43,750 nucleotides of DNA from NCBI GenBank assembly GCA_934254985.1, contig CAKQMS010000025.1:1-43750 (forward strand), written 5' to 3'. Positions 1 to 8,727 of the stretch are shown here, piece by piece (the stretch's first letter is position 1; each line of letters begins with the position of its first letter). The notes beneath the pieces are model-generated. The model saw only the letters and a list, made by a program, of their open reading frames with translations. It searched no databases and was not told the origin of the DNA. The DNA comes from an uncultured Prevotella sp. (lineage in GTDB: Bacteria > Bacteroidota > Bacteroidia > Bacteroidales > Bacteroidaceae). The position numbers were made by a program, and so were the translations under genes.

Positions 1-112
1 ATCCTATTATTGGTACAAAGTTAGTATAAAACAATTAGAATAAAGATAAATTCCTCGTGTTTAACACTAACTTTGCAAGTAAGCTACAAGGCTTCCTTGG
101 GGATGACTCTAT

Positions 113-1018
113 CTATTTGAGAAATAAGAAGTCTTTCAACTTTTTAATTCCCTGCTCATGTTTTTGAATGTTATGCTCCTTCAGATTTCTGATATTGAGC
201 AATTTCCATTGTACAGAAGGATATTTGGACAAATCACCGGCACTACACAGACTCCAATCAGGGCAGCCTTCCTCAAAAGAAAGCAGAAAATCCTTGTCTG
301 CCTTGGTCATGCCTTCTTGAACCAATTTGACCAACTGCAATCTTGCCTGCTTATAGTCCTCGTAACTAAAGGCTATGTCTGACATACCCTCAAACTGTTT
401 CTCCAAAGCATCCGTTTGGTCTATCTCATTGGGTTGCAATGACTCGATGATAGGTTTGTCACTTCCTAAGAGGCACAGCATAAAGCCATCTTTAACATCC
501 TCAAAAGAGCTAATGTCCATATACTTACAGTCAAACAGGTCACGAGGATGCTGTCTACTCAAAGCTGCAGTGATTTTTCCGCCATATAATTGGGTGAAAG
601 AGACTGTTCGAGCCTTACAGCCCATATTGAACTCATCCTTGGCTTTGGCACACAATGACATATCCACTGTATCACCAATGATGCCTCGTTTCGTACCATT
701 CACTTCTATCTTGACGGTTGCATTTCCTAATGTGCATAGGAGTTTCCATACATTCGGTTTGGGAACGACCACAATGCCTGGTATCGTTCTTTCCACGTTC
801 CTCTTGACTTCAAGCAGTCTTTCATTGATAGTACATAAACTTGTAGTCCTATCTTGAATGGGAATATAGGTAAGGTCTATATCCACTGAATACCGTGGCA
901 AATTCTTATGGAACAGATTAATGGCTGTTCCACCATGCACGGCAAATTCCTTGATACGATATACAGACGGCATAATTCTTATCAATAATGCGACCTGCTT
1001 CTTGTACTTATCCCTCAT
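113..1018 (-). CDS. AbiEii-type nucleotidyltransferase toxin
   Basis: A 301-residue protein of the AbiEii/AbiGii nucleotidyltransferase-like toxin family, the toxin half of AbiE (type IV) abortive-infection pairs; family members are thought to act as nucleotidyltransferases that stop growth on phage attack. Visible motifs are the NTase core GGTAIN at about residues 29-34, followed by YSVDIDL with candidate metal-binding Asp46 and Asp48. A later QLYGGK has a candidate catalytic Lys near residue 148, and RDLFDCKYM follows with the final acidic motif. The length fits the family. The ATG lies inside the 3' end of the upstream antitoxin gene (11-nt overlap), so translation is probably coupled. No intrinsic terminator is visible downstream. 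Family assignment is firm; the toxic activity is inferred. Confidence 0.88.
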   Translation of the reverse strand: MRDKYKKQVALLIRIMPSVYRIKEFAVHGGTAINLFHKNLPRYSVDIDLTYIPIQDRTTSLCTINERLLEVKRNVERTIPGIVVVPKPNVWKLLCTLGNATVKIEVNGTKRGIIGDTVDMSLCAKAKDEFNMGCKARTVSFTQLYGGKITAALSRQHPRDLFDCKYMDISSFEDVKDGFMLCLLGSDKPIIESLQPNEIDQTDALEKQFEGMSDIAFSYEDYKQARLQLVKLVQEGMTKADKDFLLSFEEGCPDWSLCSAGDLSKYPSVQWKLLNIRNLKEHNIQKHEQGIKKLKDFLFLK

Positions 1019-1775
1019 ATTCTTCTAAATCTTTTGGAATAGTCATGTTATATTTACGGTTAAATGTCCCATTGGTAGCAGCTTGGATTTTCCCAGTCCC
1101 AACATCTATCTTTTCAGGATGCAGTTCTTCGAACCAAAAATGACCTGCCTTTTCAGCCATATACAGAAACATCCTCTTTACCCTGTTGTTGTCCAAAGTT
1201 TCCAACAAGTGCTGTACAACATCAGAACGTAGGGTGGTCAGTTGCTCCATAACATAGTACAGATCCATGTAGCTGTATGACTTTGGAGCCAAGATTAGAC
1301 ACTCCAAGAACGCTTGTTCTGGAGAAGAAACATATAACGTGCCACTGTCCGTAACTCTTTCTATTGTCTCTGTATACGAGAAGGCATTTGTGTGAAACAC
1401 CCGGAAGGTAGCGTCATAGACATCATTTTGCATCCATAATGGCGTCTTGAACGTTGGTGCTGCCACCATCAGAACAGGCTTTCCCATTGGTACATAATGG
1501 TTGAACCCCGTATATTCCAAGGCAGACATTGCAGCCACTCTGAGGGTGCCACCCATCTGTTTGTTATATGACGCTATGGCATCATAAGCATTCAAACGCC
1601 CACCCGTGCGGTACATCACACCTTTGCATATCGCTGTCAGCCATCCAGAGTCCCTGTATTTCTTTTGCAGTTGGACAGAATATCCTTTCTTCTTTAGCCA
1701 GTCAGCAAACAACAGTCCTGTCGGTGCGGTATTGGCAAGCAATTGGTTTATTTTTGTTCCGTATAATATATCCAT
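1008..1775 (-). CDS. AbiEi-type antitoxin / transcriptional regulator
   Basis: A 255-residue protein immediately upstream of, and overlapping, the AbiEii-like toxin gene. AbiEi proteins carry an N-terminal winged-helix DNA-binding domain and a C-terminal antitoxin domain, and repress their own operon. The N-terminal 70 residues (LFADWLKKKGYS to VMYRTGG) match the helix-turn-helix layout. The segment around YVSSPEQAFLECL, near residue 150, is the typical core of the AbiEi C-terminal domain. The start chosen is the ATG at 1773-1775, about 30 nt downstream of a Bacteroidetes-type promoter. The call rests on sequence pattern plus the partner gene. Confidence 0.85.
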   Translation of the reverse strand: MDILYGTKINQLLANTAPTGLLFADWLKKKGYSVQLQKKYRDSGWLTAICKGVMYRTGGRLNAYDAIASYNKQMGGTLRVAAMSALEYTGFNHYVPMGKPVLMVAAPTFKTPLWMQNDVYDATFRVFHTNAFSYTETIERVTDSGTLYVSSPEQAFLECLILAPKSYSYMDLYYVMEQLTTLRSDVVQHLLETLDNNRVKRMFLYMAEKAGHFWFEELHPEKIDVGTGKIQAATNGTFNRKYNMTIPKDLEEYEG

Positions 1776-1804
1776 AGTTTATTACAAAGCTAAATATCTA
1801 ACTG

Positions 1805-1836
1805 CAAAGATAGATGTTTTTATCCTTCCTTGCAAG
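1805..1836 (-). promoter_or_regulatory. Promoter of the abiE-type operon
   Basis: On the minus strand a -7 box TATCTTTG (1812-1805) matches TAnnTTTG, and a TTG lies about 20 nt upstream (around 1833-1836). A second TAnnTTTG match (TAGCTTTG, 1792-1785) lies just downstream without a well-placed -33 box. ATCTA (1796-1800) and TAGAT (1811-1815) form a weak inverted repeat over the promoter that could be an AbiEi operator; this is only suggestive. Confidence 0.5.
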
Positions 1837-1891
1837 AAATGAGCTAGAAAAATCGCCTTGAAATAAACCAAAAGTGTATTTTGACGCATAA

Positions 1892-2056
1892 TTACCAACC
1901 AAAGAACTTTCCTCCATCATCATAAGTTTTCTCCCAATCGGATTTGTCCCACAACGTTCGTTTATGGCTCAAAAATTCGTGTGTGCTATCCGTGTACAAC
2001 ATAATAAAAGATAAAGGTAAAGGCTTCCCTAACTGGTTGTAATCAATATTCCACAA
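1892..2056 (-). pseudogene. Possible short gene or gene remnant near tRNA-Ser
   Basis: On the minus strand an open frame of 54 codons (TTG start at 2056, or ATG at 2002 for 36 codons) encodes a protein-like sequence rich in W, D and K, ending EKTYDDGGKFFGW. A stop codon lies two codons before the TTG, so the frame may be the C-terminal remnant of a larger decayed gene or a genuine small ORF. No family was recognised. It sits between the AbiE-type pair and the 3' end of tRNA-Ser, a usual place for decayed island genes. The rest of 1776-2148 holds the abiE-type promoter and the tRNA terminator and nothing else recognised. Confidence 0.3.
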
Positions 2057-2110
2057 TGTTTATCGGGTAAGCCTATATTTTGGCTCATTTAAGAAAATAG
2101 ACCATTAAAT

Positions 2111-2143
2111 AAAAGTCCTGCAAGTCTTTCGACTTACAGGACT
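2111..2143 (-). terminator. Intrinsic terminator of tRNA-Ser
   Basis: Arms 2114-2126 and 2131-2143 form a 13-bp stem, all Watson-Crick apart from one G-U pair in the minus-strand RNA, with a GAAA tetraloop. On the minus strand the stem is followed by TTT-A-TTT. It lies 5 nt after the tRNA 3' end. Confidence 0.85.
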
Positions 2144-2148
2144 CTGTG

Positions 2149-2233
2149 CGGAGAGAGAGGGATTCGAACCCCCGGTACCTCTCAGTACGCCGGTTTTCAA
2201 GACCGGTGCATTCGACCACTCTGCCATCTCTCC
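2149..2233 (-). tRNA. tRNA-Ser (anticodon UGA)
   Basis: On the minus strand a 7-bp acceptor stem (GGAGAGA with TCTCTCC), a D arm, an anticodon stem CCGGT/ACCGG with loop CTTGAAA (anticodon TGA at 2199-2197), a long class II variable arm typical of serine tRNAs, and a T arm with GGTTCGAATCC are all visible. The discriminator base is G at 2149; the following bases are CA, so CCA is not encoded. A promoter lies about 45 nt upstream and an intrinsic terminator directly downstream, so it is a single-gene unit. Confidence 0.95.
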
Positions 2234-2275
2234 AATTCAGTCGGATGACTATAGCTTGGTTTCTTAAAGCGAGTG

Positions 2276-2307
2276 CAAAAGTAATGCTTTATATTGAATT
2301 GCGCAAA
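2276..2307 (-). promoter_or_regulatory. Promoter of tRNA-Ser
   Basis: On the minus strand a -33 TTTG (2307-2304) and a -7 TACTTTTG (2283-2276) are separated by 20 nt, a very good fit to the Bacteroidetes housekeeping promoter. Confidence 0.6.
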
Positions 2308-2416
2308 TGTTTTAGCAAAAAAGTTTCTTGGTTTAATATCTGTTAACAATATACACCTTATTATATTATATATAGCCTCGATAAGGTATATTCTTGAAGA
2401 AAAAATGCCGTAATAG

Positions 2417-2447
2417 TTGGCAGATTAAAAAGAAACAGATAATTTTG
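2417..2447 (+). promoter_or_regulatory. Promoter and long leader of the methyltransferase gene
   Basis: A -33 TTG (2417-2419) and -7 TAATTTTG (2440-2447) are spaced by 20 nt. The predicted leader of about 130 nt contains a small hairpin (TCTAAGA 2480-2486 with TCTTAGA 2496-2502) and the near-palindrome GAGAATCCATTCTC just before the gene. No known riboswitch was recognised. This covers the gene-free stretch 2234-2586. Confidence 0.5.
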
Positions 2448-2586
2448 TATGCATCATCTGAAGGTTTAAAGACATTAACTCTAAGAAGTTTTTAATCTTA
2501 GATGTAATTTATCTGCTGATGTATTCTTTTTCAAGAGAATCCATTCTCGGAAACAAATAATAATAAAAAACGAACAATATCTCACC

Positions 2587-3360
2587 ATGGCATTATCCAA
2601 TATAGAGAAACATTATAATAAGCACCCTGAAGACAAGCGACTACTGCGTAGACATGGCATTGTAGAATTCCAAACCACCATGCATCATCTTCATCGCTTC
2701 CTCAAGCCTGGCTATCAGCTGCTCGATATAGGCGCAGGCACAGGACGCTACACCTCTGCCCTCATGGCTGAAGGCTATGATGTAAAAGCTGTAGAACTCG
2801 TGAAGCGCAACATTAATGTATTTCTTGAGCGTGAGCCTGCAGCTAATGTTGTGCAAGGCGATGCCAGAAACATGCCATTCATTCCTACAGATTCAGCAGA
2901 CTTAACACTCCTTCTTGGTCCGCTCTATCATCTCATGGGCGACGACGAAAAGCTTAAGGCACTCAACGAGGCTAAGCGTGTCACCAAGTCTGGTGGACTA
3001 ATCTTCGTAGCCTATCTTATGAACGAATATAGCATTCTGTCTTACTGCTTTGACGAAGACAGAATAAGCGACTTGTTGGAAAAAGGGCTTGTCGACCGCA
3101 ACTTCCATATTCAAGCACAGCCCGACGAACTCTACGACTATGTGCGCATTGACGATATTAACCGTCTAAATCAAGCCGCAGGTCTTGAGCGTGTTACTAT
3201 CTTCTCACCCGATGGTGCTTCCGATTACATGCGTACACGCCTTAACCATATGAGCGATGAAACCTTCGCCCTTTTCATAGAATATCAAAAGACCATCTCT
3301 GAGCGTCCCGACCTCATAGGTGCAGGAAGTCATGTGGTAGATGTTGTTAGGGTAGGGTAG
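2587..3360 (+). CDS. Class I SAM-dependent methyltransferase
   Basis: A 257-residue cytosolic methyltransferase of the Methyltransf_11/25 type. Motif I LDIGAGTGR is at residues 46-54, an acidic AVELVK follows for the SAM ribose, then QGDARNMPF (motif II) and LTLLLGPLYHLM (motif IV). A conserved EAKRVTKSGGLIFVAYL precedes the C-terminal half. The substrate cannot be told from the sequence: the ubiE/BioC-like fold serves small molecules, lipids and proteins alike. The gene has its own promoter and stands alone, about 130 nt before the efflux operon. The ATG at 2587 is the only sensible start. Confidence 0.88.
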   Translation: MALSNIEKHYNKHPEDKRLLRRHGIVEFQTTMHHLHRFLKPGYQLLDIGAGTGRYTSALMAEGYDVKAVELVKRNINVFLEREPAANVVQGDARNMPFIPTDSADLTLLLGPLYHLMGDDEKLKALNEAKRVTKSGGLIFVAYLMNEYSILSYCFDEDRISDLLEKGLVDRNFHIQAQPDELYDYVRIDDINRLNQAAGLERVTIFSPDGASDYMRTRLNHMSDETFALFIEYQKTISERPDLIGAGSHVVDVVRVG

Positions 3361-3459
3361 TGTTTTCTTTTTAGCTGATGTTGAATGCTAAAATAATAAA
3401 AGGGAAAATATGAACAATTTCTGATATTTTATGAATATACCTATATGGCGAATAGTCAG

Positions 3460-3467
3460 TAACTTTG
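3460..3467 (+). promoter_or_regulatory. Probable -7 box of the efflux operon
   Basis: TAACTTTG matches the TAnnTTTG box and lies 22 nt before the first ATG. No good TTG -33 box is found at 19-21 nt, which would fit a promoter needing an activator, such as the AraC-type protein encoded at the end of the same operon (inference). Confidence 0.4.
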
Positions 3468-3489
3468 CAGCCGAAACATAATTATAGGT

Positions 3490-4812
3490 ATGAAAAGAAT
3501 ATTGTTCACAATTTCCTTAGCGCTTCTTGCAGGCTACTCCGTAGCACAAGAAACGCTATCCTTAGGGCAATGCCTACAAATGGGCATTGACCGAAATCTG
3601 AATTTGAAAACTTACGAGGGCAATGTGCTAAAGGGTAAGCATAATGTAAGTGAAAATCGTTCGCGCCTGTTGCCACAAATTAATATTGGTGCTGGACTTA
3701 ATGATAATTTTACTCCGCCTGTTTCTGTTACCGATGGCTCGGCGTATGGCAAGTCTTATAATGTTACTAAGACTTTGCAATATAATTCGTCGGCAAGTAT
3801 ACAGTTGCAGATGCCGCTTTATAGCCAAACTGCGCTAACGGCATTGAATATTTCGAAGACTTTGGATCAGCTAAACACGCTGTCGTATGCTAAGGCCAAG
3901 GAAGATTTGATAGTGCAGATTAGCAAGATGTATTATCTGGCACAGAATACTGAGGAGCAGATAGGTATTATCAAGGATAATATCAAACGATTGGAGGAAT
4001 TGCGCGACATCACTCAGGCTTTCCACGACAATGATATGGCGTTGGGAGTGGATGTGAAGCGTGTGAATGTGAATCTCGAGAACCTCAGCGTGCAGTATGA
4101 TAATGCTAAGGCTATGCTCACTCAGCAATATAACATGCTGAAATATGTCATCGACTATCCTGCCGATAAGGAAATTGCGGTGGAAAAGGCTAACATAGAG
4201 CAGATAGATATGGCAGCACTATCAGGACTTAACGAAAACCTAAATGAGCTACAGTTGCTACGCACTCAGCAGACTTTGGCTGAGCAGCAGAAGAAACTTG
4301 CTAAGGATGGATATTTGCCAACGTTATCTTTAACAGGCAACTGGACGTATTCTGCTTTCACCGACAAGATAGAACATTGGTTCCATTCTGGAGAGTCTAA
4401 TCATTGGTATAAGTCGAATGGCGTTGGAATCTCGCTACGCATACCTGTGTTTGATGGTTTTGAGAAGCGCTCAAAGATTAGAAAGGCGCAGGTGGATGTA
4501 GACAATGCCAAGCTGCAGTATGAGAATGCGCTTAAGGGTATGCAAACTCAATATGCTAATGCAGTGAACGATCTTGCCAACAATCAGCGCAACTTTAGCA
4601 AACAACGCGACAACTATCTGCTGGCAGAAAATGTGTATAAGGTTACGAGCGACAGATATCGCGAAGGTATAGCTTCGATGACAGAGGTGTTGCAGGACGA
4701 GATGAGCATGAGCGATGCTCAAAATAATTATCTCACAGCTCATTTCAACTACCAGGTGTCGAACCTCACACTATTAAAGCTTACCGGACAATTAGAGAAA
4801 CTGATAAAATAA
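3490..4812 (+). CDS. TolC family outer-membrane efflux protein
   Basis: A 440-residue protein with an N-terminal signal peptide (MKRILFTISLALLAG, cleavage after YSVAQ). Two related halves follow, each with long coiled-coil helices and short beta segments, the OEP/TolC architecture. It should trimerise as the outer-membrane duct of the efflux pump encoded by the next two genes. Its usual features are present: the LSLGQCLQMGIDRNLNLK start of the first helix, the central VGISLRIPVFDGFEKRSKIR strand-turn, and a C-terminal helix rich in Q and N. It is first in the operon, with 27 nt to the adaptor gene. Family assignment is secure; the transported compound is unknown. Confidence 0.92.
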   Translation: MKRILFTISLALLAGYSVAQETLSLGQCLQMGIDRNLNLKTYEGNVLKGKHNVSENRSRLLPQINIGAGLNDNFTPPVSVTDGSAYGKSYNVTKTLQYNSSASIQLQMPLYSQTALTALNISKTLDQLNTLSYAKAKEDLIVQISKMYYLAQNTEEQIGIIKDNIKRLEELRDITQAFHDNDMALGVDVKRVNVNLENLSVQYDNAKAMLTQQYNMLKYVIDYPADKEIAVEKANIEQIDMAALSGLNENLNELQLLRTQQTLAEQQKKLAKDGYLPTLSLTGNWTYSAFTDKIEHWFHSGESNHWYKSNGVGISLRIPVFDGFEKRSKIRKAQVDVDNAKLQYENALKGMQTQYANAVNDLANNQRNFSKQRDNYLLAENVYKVTSDRYREGIASMTEVLQDEMSMSDAQNNYLTAHFNYQVSNLTLLKLTGQLEKLIK

Positions 4813-4839
4813 TTCGCACATTATAATATATATACAACA

Positions 4840-5961
4840 ATGGAAACAAATAACAATAATAATATAAATGGTAATAATGGTGACCAGACTAACCAGTCGT
4901 CGCATGAGGTAACAGCTAAGCAACTTAAGCGCCAGCGCATACGTCAAATTGTGGTGAGCCTTATTGGTGTTGCTATTTTGGTTTGGGGAATAGTAGAGGT
5001 GGTATGCTTATTTATGGACTATAAGTCGAACGAGAAGAGCGACGATGCCCAGGTAGAGCAGTATATATCGCCTGTGAATATGCGTGCGTCGGGATACATC
5101 AAGCAGATTTATTTTAAAGAACATCAGGATGTTAAGAAGGGTGATACTCTCTTGGTTCTCGACGACCGTGAATATCGCATTCGTGTGATGGAAGCAGAGG
5201 CTGCTCTTAAGGATGCTATGGCAGGAGCAAACGTTGTAGACGCATCGTTGCAGACCACTCAGACTTCGGCTACTGTTTATGAAGCTTCGATAGCAGAGAT
5301 TGAAATCAGATTGGCTAAGCTCGAGAAAGACCGTCAGCGCTATCAGAACCTTGTGGCTCGCAATGCTGCTACACCAATTCAGCTTGAGCAGATAGAGACA
5401 GAATATAACGCTACTAAGAAGAAACTCGATGCTGCTCGCCGTCAACAGAAGGCTGCATACTCAGGAGTAAACGAGGTGCAGACCAGAAAGAAGAATACAG
5501 CTGCAGCCATAGAGCGAGCACAGGCTGCGCTTGAGATGGCAAAGCTCAATTTGTCGTATTGCGTGGTTACAGCACCATGCGATGGTAAGTTGGGACGCAG
5601 AGCATTGGAGGAGGGTCAGCTGGTGAATGCTGGTCAGACCATCACTTATATCATGCCGGATACCCAGAAGTGGGTTATTGCCAACTATAAGGAAACTCAG
5701 GTTGAGAACCTGCATGTTGGCCAGAAGGTGATAATGACAGTAGATGCTTTCGAGGGTAAGGAGTTTGAAGGCAAGATTACTGCCATTTCAGGTGCTACAG
5801 GTTCGAAGTATTCTCTTGTGCCTACCGACAATTCAGCAGGCAACTTTGTGAAGATTCAGCAACGTGTGCCTGTGAGAATAGAGTTTGTAGGAATATCTAA
5901 GGAAGACAACAATAAGTTGGCTGCCGGAATGATGGTTGTTGTAAAGGCTCAACTTAAGTAA
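4840..5961 (+). CDS. HlyD/EmrA family membrane-fusion adaptor
   Basis: A 373-residue periplasmic adaptor. A short polar N-terminus rich in Asn precedes one inner-membrane helix at about residues 33-58 (QIVVSLIGVAILVWGIVEVV). A first half lipoyl segment (VNMRASGYIKQIYFKEHQDVKKGDTLLVLD), a long coiled-coil hairpin (about residues 95-225), the second lipoyl half (NLSYCVVTAPCDGKLGRRALEEGQLV) and a beta-barrel domain follow. This layout is that of EmrA, which links an EmrB-type MFS exporter to a TolC-like duct. Its stop codon is directly followed by the ATG of the transporter gene, so the two are translationally coupled. Confidence 0.92.
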   Translation: METNNNNNINGNNGDQTNQSSHEVTAKQLKRQRIRQIVVSLIGVAILVWGIVEVVCLFMDYKSNEKSDDAQVEQYISPVNMRASGYIKQIYFKEHQDVKKGDTLLVLDDREYRIRVMEAEAALKDAMAGANVVDASLQTTQTSATVYEASIAEIEIRLAKLEKDRQRYQNLVARNAATPIQLEQIETEYNATKKKLDAARRQQKAAYSGVNEVQTRKKNTAAAIERAQAALEMAKLNLSYCVVTAPCDGKLGRRALEEGQLVNAGQTITYIMPDTQKWVIANYKETQVENLHVGQKVIMTVDAFEGKEFEGKITAISGATGSKYSLVPTDNSAGNFVKIQQRVPVRIEFVGISKEDNNKLAAGMMVVVKAQLK

Positions 5962-7659
5962 ATGACACAAGCAGAGGTATTTACGGCAGTACCAGAACAT
6001 CTGCCAAAGAATTTCCCGTTTTATAACTGGGTGCCAAAGCCCCTTGGCATCGCCTTCCTCGTCATTCTTTTCATACCTATCATGACGGTAAGCGGTGCCT
6101 ACACCGTTAACAGTAGTGAGATGGTGGGTGGGCTTGGCATTCAGTCGGAACATATAGCCTTCATCAGCTTCGTAACGTCGATAGGTATGGCGGCATTCTC
6201 ACCATTCTTCTATTCGTTGGTGAGTGTGCGTCGACAGAAGTTGATGTCGCTGGTGGGCTTCTCGCTATTGGCTGTACAGAGCTATATCTGTGCCAACACC
6301 GATAGCCTTTTTATCTTGGCTCTCAACAGCCTTATAATGGGTTTTGTGCGGCAGACCTTGCTGATGTGCACCCTTTTCACGCTTATTAAGTATGGCTTTG
6401 GCATTGAAGCCACACGCAATGTTTCGCCAGGCAATGAGCCTACTGATGAAGCAGGATGGGACGCACTTGATACTGAGAAGAAGGCGAGCCAGCCTATCAT
6501 CTATTTCTTCTTCATGCTCTTAGGACAGATAGGAACATGGATTACCGCATGGTTTGCCTATAACTACCATTGGCAAATGGTTTACTACGCTATGCTTGGT
6601 GCCATCCTTGTGGCATTGCTTATCACGCTGGTGTGTATGCCATACAATCCATATCCTACTAAGCATTCGCCATTGTCATTCTCTAAGTTTGGCAATGTGG
6701 TGGTGTTTTGTATTATGTGTTGCTCGTTTGTTTATGTGGCTGTATATGGCAAGACATACGACTGGTTCGACAATGCTTCGATATGTTGGGCTATGGTGAT
6801 ATGCGTGGTGTCAACATTGCTGTTTATATATCTGGAGAAGACCCGTCGTTCGCCATACTTCATGCTCAAGGCATTTAAGTCGCGCAGCATTCAGGGTGGT
6901 ATATTGCTTTTTATCGGCTTGATGATATGCAACTCGAGCTCTATGTTGGTAAACATCTTTGTGGGTGTTGGCATGAAGACCGACCAAATACAGGTGGCAG
7001 CACTCGGCAACTGGGTGCTGGTGGGATATTTCATCGGACTTGTGACTATCCTTATCCTCAACAACAAGGGTGTGCATTTCAAATGGTTCTTTGCCATGGG
7101 CTTTATACTTATAGGTGCAGCCTCGTTGTTTATGTATTTCGAAGTGCAGACAGACGGTATGTTAGAGCGTATGAAGTGGCCTGTGATAATTCGAGCTACA
7201 GGAATGATGCTTTTGTATTCGCTCATCGCCGTGTATGCCAACCAGCGTATGCCATATAAATTGCTGTCTACATGGGTGTGCATAATGCTTACTGTGCGTA
7301 TGGTGATAGCCCCAGGTATCGGTGCCGCACTATATCAGACGGTATTCCAATATCGTCAGCAATACTATATCACTCGCTATGCTCACGACTACGATCGAAC
7401 CAACATTGCTAGTGCTACCACCTACGACCAAACGGCTCGCGGCATGCAATATCAAGGCAAGAGCGAGACCGAGGCACAGAATATGGCTGCAATGTCGGCA
7501 AAGGGCAAAGTGCAGGTGCAAGCCACACTGTCTGCTATAAAGGAAATGGCGGGATGGACAATATATGCCTGCATCATCTTGGCAGGCTTGATGCTCGTGG
7601 TGCCATGGCCAAAGAGAGATATCTCGAATGATACCAGGGAGTGGTATATTAATTATTAA
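5962..7659 (+). CDS. EmrB-like MFS drug:proton antiporter (DHA2 type)
   Basis: A 565-residue multispanning protein with about 14 hydrophobic segments, consistent with the 14-helix DHA2 branch of the major facilitator superfamily. It should export toxic compounds using the proton gradient, through the adaptor and TolC-like partner encoded just upstream. A hydrophilic loop of about 30 residues near residues 150-180 (GNEPTDEAGWDALDTEKKAS) and a second near residues 470-515 are longer than in E. coli EmrB, as is common in Bacteroidetes homologues. The start ATG directly abuts the previous stop. Substrate range cannot be deduced. Confidence 0.88.
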   Translation: MTQAEVFTAVPEHLPKNFPFYNWVPKPLGIAFLVILFIPIMTVSGAYTVNSSEMVGGLGIQSEHIAFISFVTSIGMAAFSPFFYSLVSVRRQKLMSLVGFSLLAVQSYICANTDSLFILALNSLIMGFVRQTLLMCTLFTLIKYGFGIEATRNVSPGNEPTDEAGWDALDTEKKASQPIIYFFFMLLGQIGTWITAWFAYNYHWQMVYYAMLGAILVALLITLVCMPYNPYPTKHSPLSFSKFGNVVVFCIMCCSFVYVAVYGKTYDWFDNASICWAMVICVVSTLLFIYLEKTRRSPYFMLKAFKSRSIQGGILLFIGLMICNSSSMLVNIFVGVGMKTDQIQVAALGNWVLVGYFIGLVTILILNNKGVHFKWFFAMGFILIGAASLFMYFEVQTDGMLERMKWPVIIRATGMMLLYSLIAVYANQRMPYKLLSTWVCIMLTVRMVIAPGIGAALYQTVFQYRQQYYITRYAHDYDRTNIASATTYDQTARGMQYQGKSETEAQNMAAMSAKGKVQVQATLSAIKEMAGWTIYACIILAGLMLVVPWPKRDISNDTREWYINY

Positions 7660-7727
7660 AGACCTGTCTCGTTTTGCTGTTTGGATTATTTTAGTTAATT
7701 TTGTCGCAAGATCAAACGGCTGAAATA

Positions 7728-8597
7728 ATGAAGAATGGCAATAATGATATACATTTACTCGAACAGCAGATGGCCAATAATGAGGACATCTGCTGTTCGT
7801 GTGGTAATATAACCTCGTTTCCGAGGGCTTTTTTCGATAACTTTCATGTTGCTGATGTGGGCATTATTGTGTGTACATCAGGCACGTTTGCTTTTCGCTG
7901 CGAGGGTGAGGAATATGCTGTTAGCATGGGCGAAACGGCATTCATATCGCGTGATGCTTATTTCTCTATCACACACCATAGCGACGATTGCGCTGTTGTG
8001 ATAATACTCTATAGCGTAGACTCCATACGTGATATCTTGGGTAGCACCGTGGTGGGAATGAAGTTTATGGAGACTATGTATCCCAGAGCTTGCTGGGTGA
8101 TGCATACTGGTCATGAGGACGAGCTTACGAAATATTCAGAGCTGTTGGCTGTAGGCAATAGCGACGATAATGTTTTTGCTGCCAATGAGCGTAAGTTGTT
8201 GTTGCTATCGCTGACTTATAGGTTATGTAGTATATTTCGTGAGCTGTCGAAAGATGGTGATAATGCGTCGAGCCGTAAGCTCGAAACATATATGCAGCTC
8301 ATACAGCTTATTGACCAATATTATACCAAAGAGCGAGGTGTGAAGTTTTATGCTGACCAATTGTGTCTATCGCCAAAATATCTTACTATGTTAGTGAAGT
8401 CGGTATCTGGGAGTAGCGTGCAGCAGTTGGTATTCAAGGCAATAACAAAAAAGGCTATATCGCTTATCACAACTACTGATAAAAGTATTAAAGAGATTGC
8501 TGATATGCTTAATTTTCCGAATGCCTCAGCATTCGGCACATTCTTCAAAAAGCAAGTGGGAATGTCGCCAGTGAACTATAGGCAGAAGGAGGAATGA
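7728..8597 (+). CDS. AraC family transcriptional regulator
   Basis: A 289-residue regulator with an N-terminal cupin-like sensing domain (about residues 30-140) and a C-terminal double helix-turn-helix (about residues 190-289). The latter shows YADQLCLSPKYLTMLVK for the first HTH and IKEIADMLNFPNASAFGTFFKKQVGMSPVNYR, split over two turns, for the second. The gene follows the MFS gene by about 70 nt without a terminator, so it is probably the local regulator of the pump. The ATG at 7728 was chosen; an in-frame TTG at 7701 would add nine residues. The ligand is unknown. Confidence 0.9.
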   Translation: MKNGNNDIHLLEQQMANNEDICCSCGNITSFPRAFFDNFHVADVGIIVCTSGTFAFRCEGEEYAVSMGETAFISRDAYFSITHHSDDCAVVIILYSVDSIRDILGSTVVGMKFMETMYPRACWVMHTGHEDELTKYSELLAVGNSDDNVFAANERKLLLLSLTYRLCSIFRELSKDGDNASSRKLETYMQLIQLIDQYYTKERGVKFYADQLCLSPKYLTMLVKSVSGSSVQQLVFKAITKKAISLITTTDKSIKEIADMLNFPNASAFGTFFKKQVGMSPVNYRQKEE

Positions 8598-8681
8598 GCA
8601 GAAAATCATAAAACATATTAAGGATGTATAAAAATGATTGTGCAGAATGGTATGAATACATCATGTTTGGTGATATTTTCG

Positions 8682-8689
8682 TATATTTG
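8682..8689 (+). promoter_or_regulatory. Possible -7 box of the permease gene
   Basis: TATATTTG fits TAnnTTTG and lies 38 nt before the ATG. The nearest TTTG upstream (8666-8669) is only 12 nt away, so the -33 element is not convincing. Confidence 0.35.
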
Positions 8690-8727
8690 TAAGTCACAAA
8701 CATTTTATAATCTTATTTTTATTAATC

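Noticed and set aside
7701..7727. TTG start for the AraC-type regulator
   Set aside because: An ATG 27 nt downstream in frame gives a normal-length protein; the added residues have no family support.
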